A DNA stretch of 64,000 bases from Dryas octopetala (lineage: Eukaryota > Streptophyta > Magnoliopsida > Rosales > Rosaceae): the NCBI GenBank assembly GCA_963921425.1, contig OY992836.1:379501-443500 (forward strand), given 5' to 3'. The translations under genes were made by a program, and so were the position numbers. Under the pieces are notes generated by a model. It saw only the letters and a list, made by a program, of their open reading frames with translations, was not told the origin of the DNA and did not search any database. The stretch's first letter is position 1. Every line of letters starts with the position of its first letter. Below, piece after piece: positions 34,901 through 45,856 of this stretch.

Positions 34901-37900
34901 TACAACATGCCAGGTCTAAATCAGCTATAGACTAATTGAATTCAACTTAAGTGCTTGCATCTAGAAAATGTTACAATCATTTACAATTTTGATTGTTCAA
35001 ATATCCATATAATATTACTGATTTTATTGATTTTACATACTTTATAAATACAGATTCGTACATTGGTTTCCAACTGGATGCAACAAATGAACAGGCCAGC
35101 AAGTAGGCCCGTCCCTGATTTGATCCAACCTAAATTTGCTAAACCTGCTGTGTTACCAACTGTAAGTCTAACCAATATGTAATGCATACAAAATATTAAC
35201 AATTCAGATTAAAATTCTTACTTCAATGACTTAAGAACCTTCCACGTTTGACAATTTCCTGTTCCATGCAACTTCCATACAATCATCTCACCTCCTGATT
35301 AAAAGAGAAGGAAAATAGGAAAAGGAAGTATAAAAGAACATTGCCTAGCTACATCAGTGATCTAAACAATGATAACGATTGTAGAAATTATATATAAAAA
35401 TAAATTAGCTGCTGTGGATGACTCATCATACCGTCTGCACCAGAGGCAAGTTGTTCTCCTGCATGATTAAAGAAGTGATATTACTTCCCAGATCGAAAAG
35501 ACCAGTGATGAAGGGAAGACATGTAGATAACAAAATTACCCAATCTTCAATAACAAGCCATTATAAGGATACTCGTCAATACACAAAATTGAAGAAGCTT
35601 TTATGTGAAAGACAAAGTTCAGTATTTAGATAGTGGAAGGGATTGAGAAATTGAAAAAACTCCAGCACTACCATTATTGAAGAAAAACATTCAAGAAAAG
35701 AACAAACCTGGATAATATTTGGCATTCAATAAAGTAACCAGTCTGAATAACAGTTGGGGAAATTAGTGAGAGGTAATTAATGTATTAAATATGGAAGAAA
35801 GGAAATATTGATAAATTATTGATATCAATATAAACTTAAGAAATTTATTAAGAGAAGTGATGATAATCTTAAGAAAAACATAAATTTGAAATGAAATTTT
35901 AGAAGATAATTATTCAATAAACTATCTACTATTTTGACCAAAAGGAAAATTGGAAAACTTAGATGCATAGTAGGTGTGTGTGATTTAGGATGAACACAGT
36001 GTGCTCTAACAAACACTATTACCCAAAAGTTGTCTTACTGGATGAGATTTTATTAATTTTATTATATGAAACAAACTTTCATTGAATAGAAAAAATTTTA
36101 CAACACAGGGAACAAGATGTTCGCTGAACATTGCCCCATCTAATGTTCATCAGAACCTAAAAGCCATCAGAACAAAATAGAAACCTAATTTACAGCATCC
36201 CCCCAATCAGAAAGAATAGCATGAAAATACCAATCCTTAAAACTTCAAGAAACCGAACCCCATAAGGATGCCCAAAAACGAATTCTACCCTACATCTGAT
36301 CCACATCCTCCCCCATAGCCCCCTTAAAACTTCTCCTGTTTCTCTCCAATGCAAACAACCCATAAGATTACCATTACAGCACATCTTCCTAGCACGACAC
36401 CCCTTTCCTCCCTCCCAAAAAACTTTTAACTTTTCACATACTACTGCAGCACAAGAATCTGGGATCGCGAAACTCAATCTGGCCTCCCTAAACAGCCTTA
36501 TCCACAAAGAGGACACAACTGAACAATGAAGCAATAAATAGTTCAAACCTTCAGGATCTCTGTTGCACATTATGCACCAATGGGGAGAAAGTTACCAATA
36601 AGGTTTCCTCCTCTGCACCATGTCACAGGTATTCACCTTCCCATGAGCAATAATCCAAGCTAGAAATCATACCCTAGGTGATACTTTGGCTTTCCAAATT
36701 GTATAAGGGACTAAAAAGAGAAAGACTCATCCATTAGTTTCCGTGACTTATAAGAAAAAAAATCCTGAAGACTGCAACTCCCAAATTCTCCTATCCTGAC
36801 CCCCCCCCCCCCAACTTCCCTGTCATTCAAATAATTGAGCAGAAGAAGGATTCAAACACAGGGTAACACTAGAAACATCATGAAATTGGTGATAATCTGT
36901 ATAACCGAGGAAAAGGAGAAGAAAAAGTTGTTCCCCCACCAATCTCTCTTCCCAAAATCTCAGCCTTTCACATTTCCAACCCCAAACTGCAAAAAGAGAC
37001 AAAAGAATCTAGGCCTTGAGAGATGTCTTTCCAACGGTATCAACTAGAACCCCTAGTCACAACATTAGAATCCCAGCCATTCTCAAGTATCCCATATTTT
37101 CTCTTTATGACAGCATACCAAAGAAAATCCCTCTCTATCTAAAATCTCCATAACCATTTCCCAAGTAAAGTTTTATCCCTCATTATCAAATTCCCCACTC
37201 CTAAGCCCTTGTCCTCTTTCACTTGAGTCACCACATCCCATTTAACCAAATGATCCTTCTTTCCTTCCTTCACCCCTTCCTCCAAAAAAAATTTCATTAA
37301 ACTCTCCAACTTCTTTGCCACATTTGAAGGAATCTTGAAAAATGGCAAGTAGTAAATCTAAATAGGAAAGCTCTACTCCATACTTCAAGACTTCTCTCAA
37401 CCCTTCCCACTAATGGATTCTAAAAACTAGCTGTTCTTGGATTACAAGCTAATGACAAACCTAGGTATTTCAATGGCCATCTTCTCACCTCAAATTCGCT
37501 GCTATCTCTTCTACCTTCCCTTCCTAAGTATTTATCCTCAAGTCCCCACAATCGAACACTTTTGCCTATCCCCACCATAATGAAATTTTGTTGACCATAC
37601 CCTAAATTTTCATTCATAATAATATAATACATTATATTACGCTTTCATGTAGCAGAATGAATATCATGAGAAACTTAATGCCACACAGAGTTCCTAGGGT
37701 TCAAAATTTTCACTATCCTCATCTAATTAAAAAGCTTCATAAATTGTCATAACATGATCTACCTCGACCACCATGTCTCAAAGTCTAAGCTTCATGTTGT
37801 AGTATCAAAATACAAATTATTGTTCATTCCCTTTGTTCATGTTACAATATGAAGCTCATTAGCATAACAAGATTTTAATGATAGTAGTTTAACAGCTTAT

Positions 37901-40315
37901 TCTTTAAAATGTATATCATGAAAATGATTTTGTGTTAACACTAGAAATCATTCAAATCAGCTCAACCAAATCTACTACTAGCTCAATCAGTAACCTTAAA
38001 TTAGCTAAACCAAATCAGCTAAATTAAATCAAGGCTCAAGTACATTTACATCCACCAACTATAGGGTCCATTTTAAGTTGGTCCACCAACTATAAAACAT
38101 TTCAAATTTCCCCATTAACTATAGAGTTCATTTTAAGTTGGTCCACAAACTATAAAACATTTCAAATTTCTCCATTAACTAACAAAAAACATACAAAATA
38201 GTAGACAAAATTGGGTTGACAAAAAAAGGGGACCGAACCAGATTATTTATATATATTTATATATTTTATTATATATTTTATATTATATAAAAGTTATATA
38301 TATTGAATAAAAAAGGTGTAAGGTATTTTTTGCACATACTGAAGTTCAAACCCATGACCTTGTGAGGAGAGTCAAAGTACGAATTCTCACTACACCACTT
38401 AACCACTTTTGAAATTTAAGTACATGCAATATATTTATAGGCATACACTGATACTTGAAATATAATAATTTATAAAATTAAATATATTTTATATATCATT
38501 CTTTTTTTTTTTTAAGATATTATTTTAGGTCTCTATTTAAATATTATCATTGCAAAAAGTCTAAAAATATTACTAAAAGTCCAAAACTATAATTTATAGT
38601 TTATATACTAAAATTATTAGAGTATAGGGTTAACTTTAAAGGTATAAGGTTTTAGACTTTATGGTTTAAGGTATAAGGTTATGGTGTAGAATACCAATTA
38701 TAATTTTATAAATTATTATATTTCAAGTATCAATATGCCTATAAATATATTGCATGTACTTGAATATCATAAGTGGCTAAGTAGGGTAGTGGGAATTCAC
38801 ACTTTCACTCTTCTCAAGTGGTTATGGGTTCGAATCCAACATGTGCAAAAAACACCGTATACATTTTTTATTCAAAATATATAACTTTTATATAATAAAT
38901 AAAAAATATATAAATAATCCGGTTTTGTTGTCAACCCGATTTTGTCTACCATTATGTATGTTTTTTGTTAGTTCGTGGACCAACTTGAAATGAACTCTAT
39001 AGTTAATGGGGAAATTTGAAATGTTTTATAATTCGTGGACCAACTTGAAATGAACCCTATAGTTAATGAGAAAATTTGAAAGGTTTTATAGTTCATAGAC
39101 CAACTTAAAATAGACCCTATAATTGGTGGATGTAAATGTACTTGAGCCTTGAATCAATCATCCCTAAACAAGGTTGTTTACAGCCTACAACAACACTCCC
39201 CTTAGATATCGAAAATTCCCAACTAGCTGCAAATATAATAAAATAAAAAAGAAAATTACAAGCTCTCAGAAAAACTTTGATAGCTTATCCAAGTGAATGT
39301 AATTAGGACTTTTCAAATTTTTACTAGTCAAACAGACAAAGAAGAGGAAGACCTTACTGTCTGTTTTTCACTCATAGGGAACAAGTAAATCAAGCCCAAA
39401 ACCAAGATAAGATATGAGTGAGACAAGAACCGATGTGAGATCCGAGTGAGACAAGATCCCAGTGATATGAGATCCGAGCAAGACGAGATCCAAGCGAGAG
39501 GATTTAATGAAATCTAAGGCATAATACCAAGATAGAAGTTTTGTATTTTTTCTTTCTTTTGCTTTTTGGTGGTCAAAGTAGGGTAACTGTAGCAGTGGGT
39601 TTAGGTCTCGGGAGGTGAGTATTATATTTTTTGTTGATTCACCTGCGGTGTATGCATAGCTTTATATAGCCTCCATACATAAAAACACCAATGTAAAAGT
39701 CCTAGAAATTAACCCTAGAAATCATCCAAATCAGCTTTATCAAATCAACTAAATTATCTCAATCTGCAACCCTAAAATTAGCTAAAACAAATTACCTAAA
39801 TGAGGTCAATCATCCCAAAAACATAAGGTTGTTTACAGCCAACAGAAACAGTTGGACTCCCATTAGAACTCACCTATAATATCATACATGATGCACCTAA
39901 AGCATTTATTTAAAGCATCCAATTTTGACCCAAAAAAAAATAAAGCAATCAACATTGAGGGCATAGGTATGCACTTACCAGAAGGAGAGAAGCGAAGGAC
40001 ATTTACAGCAGATGTATGATAAGCAAGGCTATTCTGATAAGAAGCTTCTGGTAATTTCTTCTGTGTTGCGCCGGAATGTATTATCCAAAGCTGGTGAAAA
40101 TGAAATATTACAAAAGATTTAGTCCAGCCTTTAAATTGTTGAATATATACAAAGATAAAGAGAAGAAAGAGGAGAAGACGAGCAACAGTAGTGGTGAGTA
40201 CCTTGATGTCGAAATCTGCGCCAGCAGTAGCTAGAGTACCGGAAGTTGGGTGGAAATCTAGGGTTAGGACCGGCTTCGTGTCATGCCAGTTGATCTGAAC
40301 TGTCCCTCCTTTCAT
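31951..40315 (-). CDS. FAS2: Chromatin assembly factor 1 subunit FAS2 (p60-type WD40 protein), 12 exons, 491 aa
   Basis: Coding exons, 5' to 3' on the minus strand: 40315-40202, 40090-39979, 35458-35432 (27 nt), 35294-35222, 34762-34662, 34564-34350, 34250-34154, 33228-33156, 32928-32840, 32746-32608, 32490-32390, 32285-31951. They total 1476 nt, one open frame ending TAA. All introns are GT-AG except the one after exon 8 (GC-AG). The start [16 protein letters not shown] matches FAS2/CAF-1 p60; in-frame residues upstream are untranslated leader. About seven WD40 blades are visible, e.g. [57 protein letters not shown] and [12 protein letters not shown]. The last exon is an acidic, poorly conserved tail. 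CAF-1 (FAS1, FAS2, MSI1) deposits H3-H4 behind replication forks in the nucleus. Length is close to Arabidopsis FAS2. I see no disabling change. Confidence 0.95.
33154..33155 (-). other. FAS2: GC splice donor of FAS2 intron 8
   Basis: The exon ends TCAAG and the intron begins GCAAGG. The acceptor is AACGCAG before exon 9 (32928). The frame and the protein (FSRKDLS then RPAIQLPGA) require this join. AG^GCAAG is the usual strong context of GC donors. Confidence 0.85.
33520..33910. repeat. Diverged direct repeat in FAS2 intron 7
   Basis: About 105 bp at 33530-33630 (GACCCAAGGACTCCTCC, CATTTGGATTCACAGG, AATCTCCCCAATGCATAGCC) recurs at 33808-33905 with substitutions. Origin unknown. Confidence 0.65.
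36050..37640 (-). pseudogene. L1-type LINE remnant in FAS2 intron 2
   Basis: On the minus strand, 37632-37420 has [20 protein letters not shown], 37348-37139 has [18 protein letters not shown] and LLGKWLWRF, and 36570-36190 has [20 protein letters not shown] with SLWIRLF. These are the RT C-terminal region and the zinc-binding RT-associated domain of plant L1 elements, in the right order. It is 5'-truncated, frame-broken, contains a poly-C run near 36800, and ends in an A-rich, AATAAAATT-like tail near 36050. It lies in the same orientation as FAS2 within its 4.5-kb intron. Confidence 0.85.
37934..39842. repeat. Dispersed direct duplication flanking the foldback element
   Basis: 37934-38030 plus 39151-39190 resembles 39706-39842 (shared CTAGAAATCATYCAAATCAG, TTAGCTAAA and AAGGTTGTTTACAGCC). 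The second copy lacks the 1.1-kb element and so serves as an empty site. Confidence 0.7.
38031..39150. mobile_element. 1.1-kb foldback element in FAS2 intron 2
   Basis: Starts AAGGCTCAAGTACATTTAC and ends GTAAATGTACTTGAGCCTT. The inverted arms extend about 470 bp each (38031 to about 38500 and about 38680 to 39150) around a short AT-rich centre. Each outer arm contains two or three copies of AAGTTGGTCCACCAACTATA-like units. Flanks AATTAAATC and GAATCAATC are a possible degenerate 9-bp duplication, which would fit a Mutator-like MITE. No coding capacity. Confidence 0.82.
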
Positions 40316-40415
40316 TTTCTTCTTCTTTCTTTTGCAAATTCTTTCTTTTTTTATGCCAATTTGGGAACGCCAACACAATTTAGGGTTATTGGGAACTCAG
40401 AGACAGAGGTATATC

Positions 40416-40446
40416 TTCCGCGCCCTACATCGATTTGGCGGGAAAT
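40416..40446 (-). promoter_or_regulatory. E2F-like sites upstream of FAS2
   Basis: TTTGGCGGGAAA at 40434-40445 (minus strand TTTCCCGCCAAA) fits the E2F consensus almost fully. TTCCGCGCC at 40418-40426 is a second, weaker match. They lie about 100-130 bp upstream of the FAS2 ATG. CAF-1 genes are S-phase genes and E2F control is established for the plant complex. Function here is inferred. Confidence 0.6.
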
Positions 40447-40535
40447 GACTTTTTTTTTTTTAGCTTTTTTTTTTTCTTTTTAGGAAATTTTATTAAATAA
40501 TCCTATTTAATATAAAAACTTTTTTAACCCCCACC

Positions 40536-41943
40536 AAAGGGTAAAATTTCGGTTTCAAGTGCGAAAATTTTGATTAAAATTTCAATTTTCGACAAAATTA
40601 GACAAAATCGACAAAAATTATTATCAAAATACGAAAATTTTGAATGAAACTTAACCATATGTTTATTTAACATATTATCTACTACATTGATAAAAATATT
40701 GAAGAAACCAAATTATTTAGTAAGTTTCATGTGATATAAGATAAATATAATGAGCGCTAGAAGCAAACATCGTTAAAAAAATGAGTCACTAATTAATAAT
40801 TATATAAATAATACCTCAAATTTATTTATATTACAATATTAAATCATGAATTAAATAAGTATTTAATAAGATGAATATAATGCGTATTAGAGGCAAATAC
40901 TGTTAAATAAAAATAGTTCACTAATTAACAATTACATAAAAATGACCTCTTTTTAAGAGTTATTTAATCATTTTGAATTCAATTGTTCTTAAAACATATA
41001 TGGAGTTGTGGACAAATAAGAAAATAAAATGTATTGTTATTGTCTAAACTCCTTAACCCAATAATAAAAAACAATCCAAATAGATTGTGAAATTTCAAAA
41101 AGTTGGTTTATAATTTATTTTGGAGTGAATAGTGATTTATTAATAATTATTTTATTAATTTGGAGATATTACAATTTTTCTGAGGAATTTTGAAAGGCAA
41201 TTAATGAATTTGAAGTCGTAGAAAAATAAATGAATTTTACTAAATCACATATACTCTATAATTTATACTATATATTGTTTAGGATATGCTATAGGATATT
41301 AGAGTTTAGGCCCTTTAAGGTATTTTTAATTATTTTTTATATAGAAATGTATTAGGGTTTAAAAACAACTAAACGAAACACCAAAACGGACAAACGAAAC
41401 CCCAAACACTTTTTTTCTTTCCAATTGCCCAAAGGCCCCAAACCCCAATCAACTCTAAACTTTTTTTTCTTTTTTTTCTTTTCTTTCTTTTTCTTCTTTT
41501 TTTTTTCCTTTTTTTTTTCTTTTCTCTTTTTTCTTTTCTTTTCTTTTTTTACTTTTCTTTTCTTTACTTTTCTCTTCTTCTTTTTTTCTTTCCTTCCTTT
41601 TTTCCCGTGACTCTCCAGTCTTCCCTTAGTTCTCACCTACTCTTTCTCTCTCCCAGTCCCTCACTCCCTCCTCCCTCCTCCCTCCCTGATCCCTTCTCTC
41701 TCCTCCCTCTCTCTCCTCGATCTCTTCCTCCCCGATCTCTCTCTCTTCCTTTTCTCCCTCCTCGATCTCTTCTCTCCCTCCGGCGACAAGCGGCTCTGAT
41801 TCTTCCTCCCCTCTCTCCCTCTAGTCTCTACCTCCGAAAATTTTGCCGAAATTTCTAGAATTTCGGAAAATTTCAACAAAATTTCGAAGTTTGGTATGGT
41901 GTTAAAATTTCCATACACCCAAAAAACGAAATTTTACTCCTTG
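40536..41943. mobile_element. Non-autonomous hAT-type element upstream of FAS2, 1408 bp
   Basis: Exact 8-bp target duplication CCCCCACC at 40528-40535 and 41944-41951. The ends AAAGGGTAAAATTTCGG and CGAAATTTTACTCCTTG are near-perfect inverted repeats. Both ends are rich in GAAAATTTTG-like motifs. The interior holds AT-rich sequence and a T/C-rich tract (41461-41800) that gives only low-complexity frames. No transposase. The promoter-proximal end lies about 220 bp upstream of the FAS2 ATG. Confidence 0.85.
41461..41800. repeat. Low-complexity polypyrimidine tract
   Basis: A T/C run (T-rich to 41600, then CTCTC-rich to about 41800), inside the hAT-type element. Frames across it give only poly-Phe or poly-Lys/Glu. 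Confidence 0.85.
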
Positions 41944-41951
41944 CCCCCACC

Positions 41952-42196
41952 TTCCCACTTAATCTTTTATGACTCTTTTCCCCTCTTTCAAACAAAAATG
42001 TCCTTGATATTACCCCTTCCCATTTACTTCATATCTGATTTGATTTGTGAACTAAGCCTTATTATCGCCCTTACTCACTGCAAGTGCGATCTATGAAGAT
42101 TCTTTCTGCCGCTCTATGACAGTTGAACCAACACGTCACGTAACTGCCGCTCTAAGCGCTGAACCCTTTTCGTCGAACTAGAAGCCAAGAAAGTAT
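41952..42196. other. Intergenic, nothing recognised
   Basis: Probable original upstream flank of FAS2 continuing from the hAT target site. No gene or element seen. Confidence 0.4.
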
Positions 42197-42387
42197 ACTA
42201 TAAGAAATGTGAGCAAAGCCCACCCTCATTGGTTGCACAGAAAGGGGTGGCAATTGAGAACTTTAGTCCCTATTGCCCAATTACCATCCATTTGTGTTAA
42301 AATCAAGACACTTTAGTCCCTCTTGCTCAATTGCCACTCATTTATGTGCAACCAATGAGGGTGGGTTTTGCTCACATTTCTTGTAGT
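42197..42387. repeat. 191-bp foldback element with CACTA-like ends
   Basis: A 42-bp arm (42197-42238, starting ACTATAAGAAATGTGAGC) is inverted at 42346-42387 (ending CTCACATTTCTTGTAGT) with a few mismatches. The loop has two copies of CACTTTAGTCCC-like sequence. Ends resemble CACTA termini but I see no clear 3-bp duplication. 42388-42871 shows nothing recognisable. Confidence 0.75.
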
Positions 42388-42871
42388 TGTAGTTGCACTT
42401 GCACTTGCAGACTGAAGGATCACAGATCTGGGTACTGCGCAAGCCCAGCCCATACCCACTTCAAATCGTTACTCTGGTCGGCCGCTACCATCTTCTCAGG
42501 AAGAAATCTGACTTCATTCACTAAGTGTAAGTTTGTAAGGCCTGGTAATGACAATAGTGTCATATTTTTGTGTTGAAAAGATTGCTCTTCTTGAATCGCA
42601 CTAGATCTTGTTGATTTGAATGGTGGGATAGGCCTATTTAGGTAGGAGGAAACCTTGTTGTCGCCAAGATGCTGTAGCGTAGTAGTAAATGTGCGACTGA
42701 ATATGCTATAGCATTTAGACATAGTATATGTAAGTTATGTATAACAGTTAATGAGTAAGTTCGAAAGAGTTAAGAAGTTATATGATATAAATGAATTAAG
42801 GGAAATTTAGAATTCATAAATCAAAAGAAAGTAAACCTTTTTGTATTTAGTGCTTTGTGTGTAGTGTCATA

Positions 42872-43670
42872 TGTCACACCTCGGACTCTTGGTATGCGAC
42901 ATAGGCACCTTCCTTGAGTATTTTGAGGAATCAGTACCAATCAACCGGCCTTTTGTAATTTAAAACCGGGTTGGATCAAAGTACTTATTACACAACAGGA
43001 ATTTTAAGGAAATAAGATCAAATAAATAGTAATCAAAATAAAGATTAACCAACCCGTTAGGATGAAATAGTTAAATCAACACCCCAGAAAAGGAAATTAC
43101 TAAAGTATAAGTAAAACCCTCATAAATTTATAAGATGCTTAAAACAAAATATCATTGTTCAAAATAAGTTCTCAATGGAAAACACCCATGGAAAATCAAA
43201 GACCGCTACAATAGCAAAAGACATGAAAATAGAGACCTTGAGACACCCGACAAGAGAATCCAAGCTGCGCACCCCTCAATCGAGATCTCCTCCAAGAGGC
43301 AAATCTGCATAAGCAAGAGAATAGAAACAAAACAAAGAAAGTAGGGGGGTAAGCATCATATTTGATCATAACTTCCCTCTGAGGACTCTGCTAGGTTTGA
43401 AAACCTAAAAAAATATTTCCCTGTGAAAGATTGATTTCCCAAAATCCCAACAAGATTACTACAAAATCGATTTAACACCTCAGCTGCAGCAATATATGGT
43501 AAACATGCATAAAAACTCATAAATAATAATAATCCAGATGGTCCATACACATTAGTTACAACTATAATGTCAGCTGCAAAAGATAGCTACCATAGCAAGA
43601 GTGCCCTAGTAAACAGAGATAAGAACTCGCAATTGAGAAACCACATCAACTGCCACCGGATCAGTTATGA
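42872..43670 (-). mobile_element. Truncated LTR of minus-strand chromovirus (3' side)
   Basis: The forward strand starts TGTCACACCTCGGACTC and is collinear with 45778-45856 joined to 48910-49679. It stops at CAGTTATGA (43670), where RT sequence begins directly, so a deletion removed the rest of this LTR, the polypurine tract, integrase and RNase H. Confidence 0.85.
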
Positions 43671-45550
43671 TATCTAGATCTTAAATCTATCTTCGAAATA
43701 ATACTTTGCTCCAACAGGTTGATCAAACAACTCATCAATCCTTGGTAAAGGGTACTTGTTCTTCATCGTTTCGATAGTCAATGCACAAACGCAACGATCC
43801 ATCATACTTCTTCACAAACAAGACAAGTTCTCCCCATGGCGATGTGCTTTCTCGAATGAATCCTTTCGCTCATAGCTCCTCTAACTACATCTTGAGTTCT
43901 ACCATCTCGGCTGATGCCATCCTATACGCGGTATAGTAATGGGTTGTGTTTCAGGAACTAATTCGATTCCAAATTCAATTTATCTTGTTGATGGTAAACT
44001 AGGTAACTCTTCAGGAAATACGTCAGGGTAATCGCCCATGACTTGTACAATCTCGTTCATTTTTTCCTTCTCCTTTGTTGATGAAATTATCAAAAATATC
44101 GAGAAGTTCTTCTACTTCCAAGGCTTACCTTTCATAGTGGGTTCTGAGAAACTACTTCCTCATTCAATCTAAACACTACCTCTTCTCCACTAGGTGTTAC
44201 GATACGAACTTGTCTCTTCTCGCAATTGATTTGTGCTTGATTCCTTCTTAACCAATCCATTCCTAGAATTAGGTCGTAGTCCACCATCTTTAGTGGATAC
44301 AAATTTGCATATAGCGTAAATCCTTGTATCACTAACTAACAGTCTTTATAAACTCTGTTGATCTTCTCTTTGTCTCCCAAAGGTACTCTCAAGTCTAACA
44401 AATCTACCAATGGTTTGGATCGTAATCCTAACTTTCTAGTTTGACAAACAGATACAAAAGAATGTGTTCCACTAGTATCAAACAAAATATTGGCTAGTGT
44501 ATTAGACAGAAGTAACTTACCGTCTAATGATGCCTCATCATTTGCTCCATGAAGTGCATACGCTCTTGCTCCTTGTTAAGGTCAAGGTCGAGGTCCTCTT
44601 TCTTGTCCTTGTGCTTTGTTCTGCGGAGTTTGTTGATATCCTTGCTGCTAAAAAGGTGCACATGCCTGCGCATTAGCCTGTGGAGTCTGAGCTTGTTGCG
44701 GAGTGCCCTGTGCTCCAGTCCTCTGCAGACATTGGTTCCTAAAGTGTCTGACAGCTCAACATTGGAAACAAGTCCTTGGTTTTTGTGTACCACTACTCAT
44801 TCTACTAGCTTGTCCCTTGCCTTTGCCTTTTCCTTGATCAGCTCTCTTCCTCTTCTTTTCATTCTTTCTAGTTCTCTTATTTTGCGAATGCAAGTAGTCC
44901 TACTCCTGTGCATAAGCTGCATTCACCAGCTCAGTGAAGTTGGCATGATTGTTGCTCACAATATGTTTGCGAATTTCATCCTTCAATCCAATGAGAAATT
45001 GAGCCATCTTCATCTCATCATCTTGCATAACTGATTGGGCGAACCTTCCAAATCAGTGAACTTAGCAACATATTCATCAATAGTCAGATTTCCTTGCACC
45101 AACTCCATAAATTTCTTAGCTCGACTCAATCGAACTGGCTTGGGAAAATAGCGATTATCAAAGTAGGTTTTGAAAGCTGCCCACTGCATGAGCTCCACGT
45201 TCTCGCATTGAGTGATTGAGTTCCACCACGCATCATCTTCTCCTTCCAGAAATTGAGTAGCGAGCCATACTCGGTACTCTGGCGGTGAGTTAATACCATT
45301 CAGCTTTTTCAAGATATGCTGATTCCACTTCAGCATTTCCAATCTCAGTGCTTCCTTTGAAATTTCATTGGTTTTGTCCTTAAGAGATCGTTTAAAAACT
45401 CTCTCCTTCTCTTCTCTTCCCTTTGAGCTGGAGGTACTTGCGGTTGGACATTAATGAATGCATGCATAAACTGTGCCATCTGCTGAGGGTTAAACTGTGG
45501 ATCAAGACATGGCGGCATCTTATTGGTGCAGACTGAAGGAAAACTCAGGT
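43671..45550 (-). pseudogene. Minus-strand chromovirus gag-protease-RT remnant
   Basis: From right to left: gag (45342-45010: PPEYRVWLATQFLEGEDDAW, NRYFPKPVRLSRAKKFMELV, NLTIDEYVAKFTDLE), a degenerate zinc-knuckle region, the protease C-terminus (44332-44132: ILGMDWLRRNQAQINCEKRQ), and the RT N-terminus (about 43900-43700: [26 protein letters not shown]). There are many stops and shifts. The wording matches the plus-strand Tekay-like element at 53270-57950, so they are relatives. Not functional. Confidence 0.87.
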
Positions 45551-45758
45551 CTCAACAAAGTGTTCAAGTATAAACGAATACTCGAATGGGATAATCAATG
45601 AAGACTCGACAAGTAAAAACTTTTTTTTTTTTTGAAAATCTCCTTTAAAGATTTTCAAATCCAAAACATTTCATAAATACTTGCGGAAAAACATTTCAAA
45701 ACGTGTCTGAAAATTTGTAAATGTTTGTCTTTAAAAGTTTTAGAATTACTCTCAATAC

Positions 45759-45770
45759 GCTCTGATACCA
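45759..45770 (-). other. Primer-binding site (Met-tRNA) of minus-strand chromovirus
   Basis: The minus strand reads TGGTATCAGAGC, seven bases inside the LTR end at 45778. Confidence 0.9.
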
Positions 45771-45856
45771 CTTTAACTGTCACACCCCGGACCCCGGGTA
45801 TGCGACAGAGCCACAGAGGCATCTTCCCTGAGTATCCCAAGGAATCAATACCAATC

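Noticed and set aside
41352..41918. Poly-Lys/Glu and poly-Phe open frames
   Set aside because: They are translations of the polypyrimidine tract inside the hAT-type element.
44549..45034. 161-codon plus-strand open frame
   Set aside because: Leu/Ser-rich shadow of the minus-strand chromovirus gag remnant.
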